Shown piece after piece: positions 55,785 to 61,739 of a stretch of DNA of 61,739 bases (position 1 is the first letter of the stretch; every line of letters starts with the position of its first letter). The notes beneath the pieces were generated by a model that was given only the letters and a program-made list of their open reading frames with translations, was not told where the DNA came from and ran no database searches. The stretch is from Rostrohypoxylon terebratum (Eukaryota; Ascomycota; Sordariomycetes; Xylariales; Hypoxylaceae): contig MU385997.1 in NCBI GenBank assembly GCA_022497145.1, positions 1 through 61,739 on the forward strand, given 5' to 3'. The translations under genes were made by a program, and so were the position numbers.

Positions 55785-57560
55785 ATGGGTTCAACCCCTA
55801 CTATACAAGGACAAGGTCTATTCGAACAACAGCATAAGATATGCCCCGACCGTGGCAATGAGCTTTGGAGAGAAAACTCAAACTATCCTCATTCCGACCA
55901 GACTGTTCAAACCTACGAAAAACAACAAGATTTATATTCCATATTGGATAATGCTAAGAGGTCACATATTAAGCACGATTCGTGCACCTTCATACCCCTG
56001 GAAACGCTTGTATTGGCTAGGGATAGACGTCTTGTTAGAGACGCTCTTCAAACATTAAAAAAACCCATCGCCGATGAACAAATCGACAAGATACTAGAAA
56101 GAATTTGCAACGCGGGCGAACAATCGTTCTTTAGGATATTCGCCACTCTTGTGCTCAGCGAGTGCATTCCTTGTATTGAGGGATTCATTGCGGAGGAAAT
56201 TGATGACTCCTATCTTCCATTGCCAAAATTGGAGATACAAGGGCAAGACATAGTACCACAAGAAGGTTTGCGGCGACGTCCCCGCGGTAAAATTGACCAG
56301 AGAAAATGGAATGCCATCTTCAACGGCGTCTCGCGGAACGATTTATCCGTTTTCAATCAACACCAGTGGTGGGTCATTTCCCCATTCATTGGCAGAACGG
56401 AGTTAGATATCCATCACTATCAGCTGGAACGCGATGACAGATTGCCGATTACCGAGAAAATGGACGAATTGATGGACGTGATGGACGACGATGTGCGGGA
56501 TCTGGTACGACAAGGAGGGTTTAGCGATGTCTCTATAGTGAAGTTAGATCCCTCTCACTACTGGTTCCCTCATCAGTTTGTAAGTTCTGGAGTTGTAAGG
56601 GGTATCAATCTCACCAATGCTAATACTTGGTAGTATAGCAATGGCGAACATTGGTTCGCATTGAAACGCTTAAGATCTCAGCATAGGAGAGAATTCGAAC
56701 TTGAGGTCAAAGCTCTTCGAAAGTATAAAGATCAACATTTGCTCCCACTACTAGCCACCTTCGAGAAGGATGACGATGCCGGACAATTCTCTATGCTATT
56801 TCCTAGAGCTAACGGAGACCTACGGCATCTCTGGGAAACCCAACCTACGCCAAATCTAAACATCGAATTGGAACTCTGGATGGCTGAACAATGCCATGGG
56901 CTAGTACGAACACTTTCCATGCTACATCAAGACGAAATCATAGACAACAGACCCGAAGCACATGGCCGCCACGGTGACATAAAAGCCGCAAATATCCTTT
57001 GGTTCGCTGATCCGAATACTTCTGGTCCCGATGGATGGCGCCTAGTTCTGGCCGATTTTGGCTTGACAACATTTCACCGTGCTGTAACTATTTCTGCCAT
57101 AACCGCAGCAAAACTCCACAGGACTGTGACATATCAAGCTCCTGAGTTTGAAATCTCTGGTGCAAAGGCATCTAGGAAATCAGATATCTGGGCCCTCGGG
57201 TGTACATTTCTGGATTTCATTACCTGGCTTGTTAAGGGATATGAAGCGGTAGACCAGGAATTTCCAACCCGTCGAGCGGAAATGGACCACTTTGACATCA
57301 GCGAAGATAAATTTTATGTTCTCGCGGACGACAGAACTAGCGCTCGACTAAAGAAAGGAGTCCAAGATTGGATCTCGGATCTTCGAGAGAACCCTAAATC
57401 GACTCCCTACCTCAAGAAGTTTCTTAATCTTATAGAAACAGAGATGTTATCTATCGAAGTTCAGAATCGTCCGATAGCGTCAGAAGTTGCTGGTAAACTC
57501 AAGACACTCCTTGATGGGATCCGGAAAGAGCGGTCTATTGAACGACTGAAGAGGGCTTGA
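55785..57560 (+). CDS. Protein kinase domain protein with novel N-terminal half
   Basis: Two exons, 55785-56579 and 56634-57560, total 1722 nt (573 aa), with a 54-nt GTAAGT intron. Residues 1-265 are a polar, helical region I do not recognise. The kinase part follows: FALKRL (ATP Lys near 275), an acidic alpha-C region (EFELEVKALRKY), HGRHGDIKAANILWF (catalytic loop, His-Gly-Asp in place of HRD), LVLADFGLTTF (DFG) and YQAPEFE plus SDIWALGCTFLDF. The glycine-rich loop is not evident, being replaced by YSNGEHW. All catalytic residues except the usual Arg of HRD are present, so it may be active. This kinase type is expanded in Sordariomycetes, often beside death-related genes (general knowledge). 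Confidence 0.88.
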
Positions 57561-59588
57561 GAATTTATTCATAGATAGGAAGTGTGGTTTTCATTTTTTT
57601 ATTTCATTTTGTACTCCAAAGTAGGATGAATTAATCCTAGAAATGTTGTGGTGTAAAACAGGTAGACTAACGTGGGTAAGTATATTTCTATTTGTGGCGA
57701 CACTTATCAAAGGGGACTAGGTTATTACGGGATAAACGACGAGGCCATTATAATCTTGAGGCTGGGTTTTCCTCGGATTAAGTATTTAGTTAACCCCTTG
57801 CAACATCATAAATCCATGTATTTTACATATTAACTACTTAAACACCCTTTTCTATGGGATGGTGCAAACAGTTCAAGCATCCTTTCAATATAAATGTATG
57901 AAAACCTCCTCACTATCTATTAGGATTCTAAGACTTGCAACAGAACTATGGCCTCCTTCTCAAGCACACCTAATGTAAGTTTTCTCGGGCGAATATTCCA
58001 AGGGCCGTGAATCTGGAAGTGTACGAAAGCCTATAATTCATTCTCATTGTCAAAGCATGCCTACATGACTAGATAATATTGTGCACATTAATATAATATG
58101 GGGACCGACCCTATAGCTGCGTGGAATTCATCTCACAGGAACCATAATCACGATTCAATTAGTATGGCCACATAAGAATGTTATAAACCAAGACTTAAGA
58201 GTATATGTTAATATTATACCCTCGCTGCAACGATGTTTCTTATTAAGATGATAATAGATGTCATGATGTAAGGGGTTAACCTAGGCATGGCAAGGATCGA
58301 GTAACGTCAGTCATTCCATCTATATACCATAGATAGTCTGCTGCAAGTTGCCTTCTATTATTTTCCACTATCGTAAGTACACAAGGAATTCATGCATTAA
58401 TTCCAAAAGATCTCGAGTGACATGTACGCATTTAGCTTGAGAAGTCTTGATATGTATCGACCGACGCATATACCTACCCACTTCATATGAGACTTTAAGA
58501 CCGATAATGTACTCGTGCGAAGCTGTCAATTTTGGATATATCCTTCTTCTCGAAGTTAAGATCTCGTGCTAATACATATATTGATGAACAGGTGGTTTTT
58601 CTTACCTCGGTTAATACCCTAGGGGCCTTGATATGCCATCGTCCTTGACGAACCTTCTATAAATGATTATTTAGTTTCGTTCCACGCAACTTTATCGAAA
58701 ACATACTTCAATTTTATATTTATTCTCTCCCAGGACCTCCTTCAAGGCCTCCTCCATTCTTTCGCTATCTCTGTATGTTTGCCTTAGGATCGAAATGACC
58801 CAATCGGATTGAGGCGGCGAATTGTTCTTGCGAGTTAGGGAAAACATATTAGGTAGCTAGGTTAGGTACCTAGTTACTTGAGTGTTTGCAGTATGATGAA
58901 AACCTAGAAGAGAAAGTGCTTAGAAAATTCCATGCACAGCAAATAGTTAAGGCAGACAGCAAGGTTAACTTGCTTTTTATAAGTATCCCTTGCATACCTA
59001 AGTAATATACGAATACAACGTCAATTATATAAAGTCATTCGCATAAGCCCCTGATTTGGACCCGACACTACCGCAGCACTTCAATGCATCAGTCCAACCT
59101 TGCCCTCAAATTACACATACATATACACCAACACATCAAATCCAGACTTCGTGCATAATGTTACTATAGTTGAAGCGGGGAAGAATTCTTGCTTATTCTA
59201 ATTTCTTACAGGAAGGTGATTGGCCACATCATATACTATGAAAGCAGAGTAACTCAACGCGAGACAACCCCAATCATCCGGACCAACCATAAACTACAGT
59301 CCACGTCTTGGATACCATTGCATTGATACCCAACCGTATGAATTATGCGATTGCCGACAGTATCTCCTGATACCGATATGAGGCTCTTCGGGAATTTATC
59401 ACCCCCCTCGGACAAACGCCGGCCGACCCCAGAGTCCAAATCCTGGAAATGGTGTCGTATGAATATGTGCTAGGCAGGTACAGGATAGTTCAACCTGGTG
59501 GGTGGTAAAGTGAACGTTTCACATTGAAGGCAAGGCTGACTACCCTAAACGTTTTATTTTATGACCTGTGAACGCCGAAACAATCAAG
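57561..59588. other. 2-kb AT-rich intergenic region
   Basis: No supported gene on either strand. TAGCTAGGTTAGGTACCTAG-type motifs lie near 58853-58873. It could hold the promoter of the CorA-like gene in its right part. Confidence 0.55.
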
Positions 59589-61270
59589 ATGGACTGGCAA
59601 TGCGCGGAGTCATCTTTTGATGACAATGACTTCAATAATTTCAAGTATGAGCCAGGAACATTCAAGATTGTTATGAAGGTCGGGTTTGAAAATGTGTGTT
59701 CACATCATAACCTAGTCTATGCTTCAATTTGCCTCATGAGACTAACCTTGTTATTAGGACCTAGAACGCTGGGATATAGAATCTCACGAAGCGCTGAGCC
59801 GATGGATCACCGAGGTATGAAATCCATTCCACCTACTTGGGTAAGAAATCGCTTACATTGTCTAGAATAAGCCTAGATACGAAGGATCCGTAGATGGCAT
59901 AATCGCCATGTTAGTGTTTTTCAAGCCTACAGTTCCATGCCTTGAAATAATCGATATTAACATAATTAGTATCTTCCGTCGTGGTGAAAACTCGCCTTAT
60001 TCGTCCCCGTCGTATCTTCCTGTCACGAGAAGTGACTTCAGCAAACTCATCGAAATATTCAAAATCCATCGTACAATTGTTCGGACAATCCGTCGAGAGA
60101 TTACGTACTTTTCAAGCGTCGCTTGTCTTGGCCAAGACAACAATGACATAGATAGCCTCGGTGAGTTGTTGCTAATTCCGAAAAACATGTCTTTCTATTT
60201 ACAATGATAAGCAGCATACACCGCAAGAATGAGTATCGATTGGCCAGGCGATATTGCTATGTCCTCGACATATTTGATTCAGAGGAGACTAAGCCTTTCT
60301 GTCTTCTTTGGCTGTAACGAAATCCAAGCCCACAATATAGAAATGCGCATGGAAAATGCGGGTCAATCAGTCAACCACCCAATGCTGGCCCCGGGTATCC
60401 TGGTGGAGTTAGATCGCGATCGTCTAGCGGCAAAAGTAGATTCCGTCATTGATGAATATACGTTGTTCATGGCGAAGCTCGATCGCGGTGTACTTTCCCC
60501 ACAGACTGTTGTGAGCCTTGGTAAAAGCTATGACAAGTTGTCGGATTTATACAACGACAGTATGCTACTGGTGAAAGGAATTGGAAAGATAAAGCATCAG
60601 ATCTCAGATATGTACGGACACACATACGAGATCAACAAGGCGCTTCGGCTTGCGAGGAATCAACGGAAACCTCGCAGGAGATCGAGCTTGGATCACAAGC
60701 ATTCCCTAAGGCTCGGCACATGCCCCATTTCACCACACACTGGAACACAAATCTGCCAGCGCCTCTTGGAAATTGAAGCCGAGTATGACGAGAAACTTGA
60801 TCAATGCCACATGGTACCACAAGGATTGACATTTGCGACCAAAATGGTATATACTATCTACGTTCTATTAAATGAAATAGTTATGGAATTGGCAGTAACG
60901 CTAATTGTGAAAAAATGATCATAGGCAGCGGATTACGCCAACATACGGATATCCATCGATTCACAAATGGAAAACTCGCAGATGAGGTCCATTGCTTTTG
61001 TGACTATGTTTTATCTTCCACTAACATCAGTTGCGGTTAGTGCACTACTTTGAGTTCCAGAATGCACGAAACTAATACGTCTAGTCCATTTTCTCGATGG
61101 GAGTTTTCAATTGGAATGCGACAACTGGGCAGTCTGTGTTGACCTTCTACTTCTGGGTCTACTTAGCCATCGGAGGCGGTCTGACTGTCGTGACTCTTGG
61201 ATTATGGTGGTTTTTGACTCGGACGAGACAAAAAGAAGATGATGTTGAAAGTTCAGTATCACCAAGCTAA
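59589..61270 (+). CDS. CorA-like two-transmembrane protein (right copy)
   Basis: Seven exons: 59589-59693, 59758-59814, 59866-59909, 59970-60160, 60215-60846, 60925-61035 and 61085-61270. They total 1326 nt (441 aa). All introns are 49-78 nt, GT-AG and in phase. The soluble part includes DIAMSSTYLIQRRLSLSVFF and a long helical stretch, typical of fungal CorA-like proteins. The C terminus has two spans, MRSIAFVTMFYLPLTSVASI and FWVYLAIGGGLTVVTLGLWW, joined by SMGVFNW where bacterial CorA has GMN. Transport of Mg2+ is not assured. It has the same architecture as the gene at 2825-4384 but low sequence identity, so they are not a recent duplicate pair. The gene ends 375 bp before the right inverted repeat. 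Confidence 0.88.
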
Positions 61271-61645
61271 GATCCAATGTCTACATACACACACTACAAT
61301 CCGAATACCTACCTGGTAGGTGTTGAAATTCTGTAACCGAAATTCTGTAACCTAGTGTGTAATGGACTTGCAGCTATATATCTGGCTGTAAAATAAACGC
61401 AAGTCATGAGTATCATTGCATATTAAAAGGTTAAGTTACTAGGTTAGGACTATAGTTATGGTCTGTGGTAATACATTATATGGATACCCTGAGATACGGG
61501 GCATAGACTCCTAGTCACCATATATTCCAGCACTGGCAGTTTGAGTACCTTCCTGCCTACTTCAGTGATTCTGAAGCTAAATATCTCAAGCATCACTCCG
61601 ATTCACACAAATGGAAGCTCCCGTATATACTATGTCCCATGACGC
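61271..61645. other. 3' flank of the CorA-like gene
   Basis: 375 bp with TACCTACCTGGTAGG near 61307-61321 and a direct duplication of AATTCTGTAACC (about 61327-61352). No gene seen. Confidence 0.5.
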
Positions 61646-61739
61646 TTAAGCTAACATACCAGTATGCGCACATACCAGGTGCGGTCCACTTACCATTTTT
61701 GACAAATCCTTAATATCACCACCACCTTCAAAATTTAAT
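61646..61739 (-). repeat. Right arm of the perfect 94-bp inverted repeat
   Basis: Exact reverse complement of 2-95. Sequence identity ends at the inner edge (61645 against 96), and the innermost bases are TTAA, as on the left. Both arms run to within one base of the window edges, so the true repeat may be longer than what is seen. Confidence 0.95.

Noticed and set aside
1..61739. Starship giant transposon
   Set aside because: No tyrosine recombinase (DUF3435) captain gene at either end, and the long terminal inverted repeats are not typical of Starships.
1..61739. tRNA, rRNA or CRISPR array
   Set aside because: No cloverleaf with matching A and B boxes, no rRNA-like sequence and no regularly spaced repeats were seen; CRISPR is not expected in a fungus.

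Overview
The window reads as nuclear DNA of a filamentous ascomycete, most likely a Sordariomycete. Genes carry short introns (48-90 nt) with GTAAGT/GTATGT-type donors, CTAAC-type branch points and AG acceptors. Telomere-type TTAGGG units occur. Gene families such as Zn2Cys6 regulators, secreted dipeptidyl peptidase IV, amadoriase, CorA-like membrane proteins and NACHT proteins are typical of that group. I reconstructed exon structures by hand. For nearly all multi-exon genes the exon lengths sum to a multiple of three.

Layout. The two ends are a perfect 94-bp inverted repeat (2-95 and 61646-61739). Just inside the left copy lies a decayed NACHT/STAND gene (91-2399), then a CorA-like gene (2825-4384). 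Region 4.8-11.7 kb holds a 14-TM-type MFS transporter, a secreted arylsulfotransferase-family protein and a frame-broken GH27 alpha-galactosidase. Region 13-28 kb is ordinary: a small secreted protein, an acidic unknown, phosphoinositide phospholipase C, an Artemis/SNM1-like nuclease, an LCM-like methyltransferase, a vWA-like protein and secreted DPP IV.

Region 28.3-41.9 kb looks like a nitrogen-salvage cluster: allantoate-permease-type MFS, amadoriase, 5-oxoprolinase, Zn2Cys6 regulator and amidase. GATAAG sites lie in its promoters. Two telomere-like hairpins flank the divergent MFS/amadoriase pair. At 42.5-44.1 kb lies a trypsin-like protein with no signal peptide.

Region 45-53 kb is a graveyard. 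It holds relics of an aldo-keto reductase, a class II aldolase, an SDR and a Zn2Cys6 regulator around one intact SMP-30/gluconolactonase gene. This reads as a sugar or sugar-acid catabolic cluster in decay. The nonsense codons seen there, and in the NACHT relic, can all be explained by C-to-T or G-to-A changes, as expected from RIP.

Region 53.8-61.3 kb is gene-poor and AT-rich. It holds a small unknown gene, a protein kinase with a novel N-terminal half and a second CorA-like gene beside the right inverted repeat. I found no transposase, Starship captain, tRNA, rRNA or CRISPR array.
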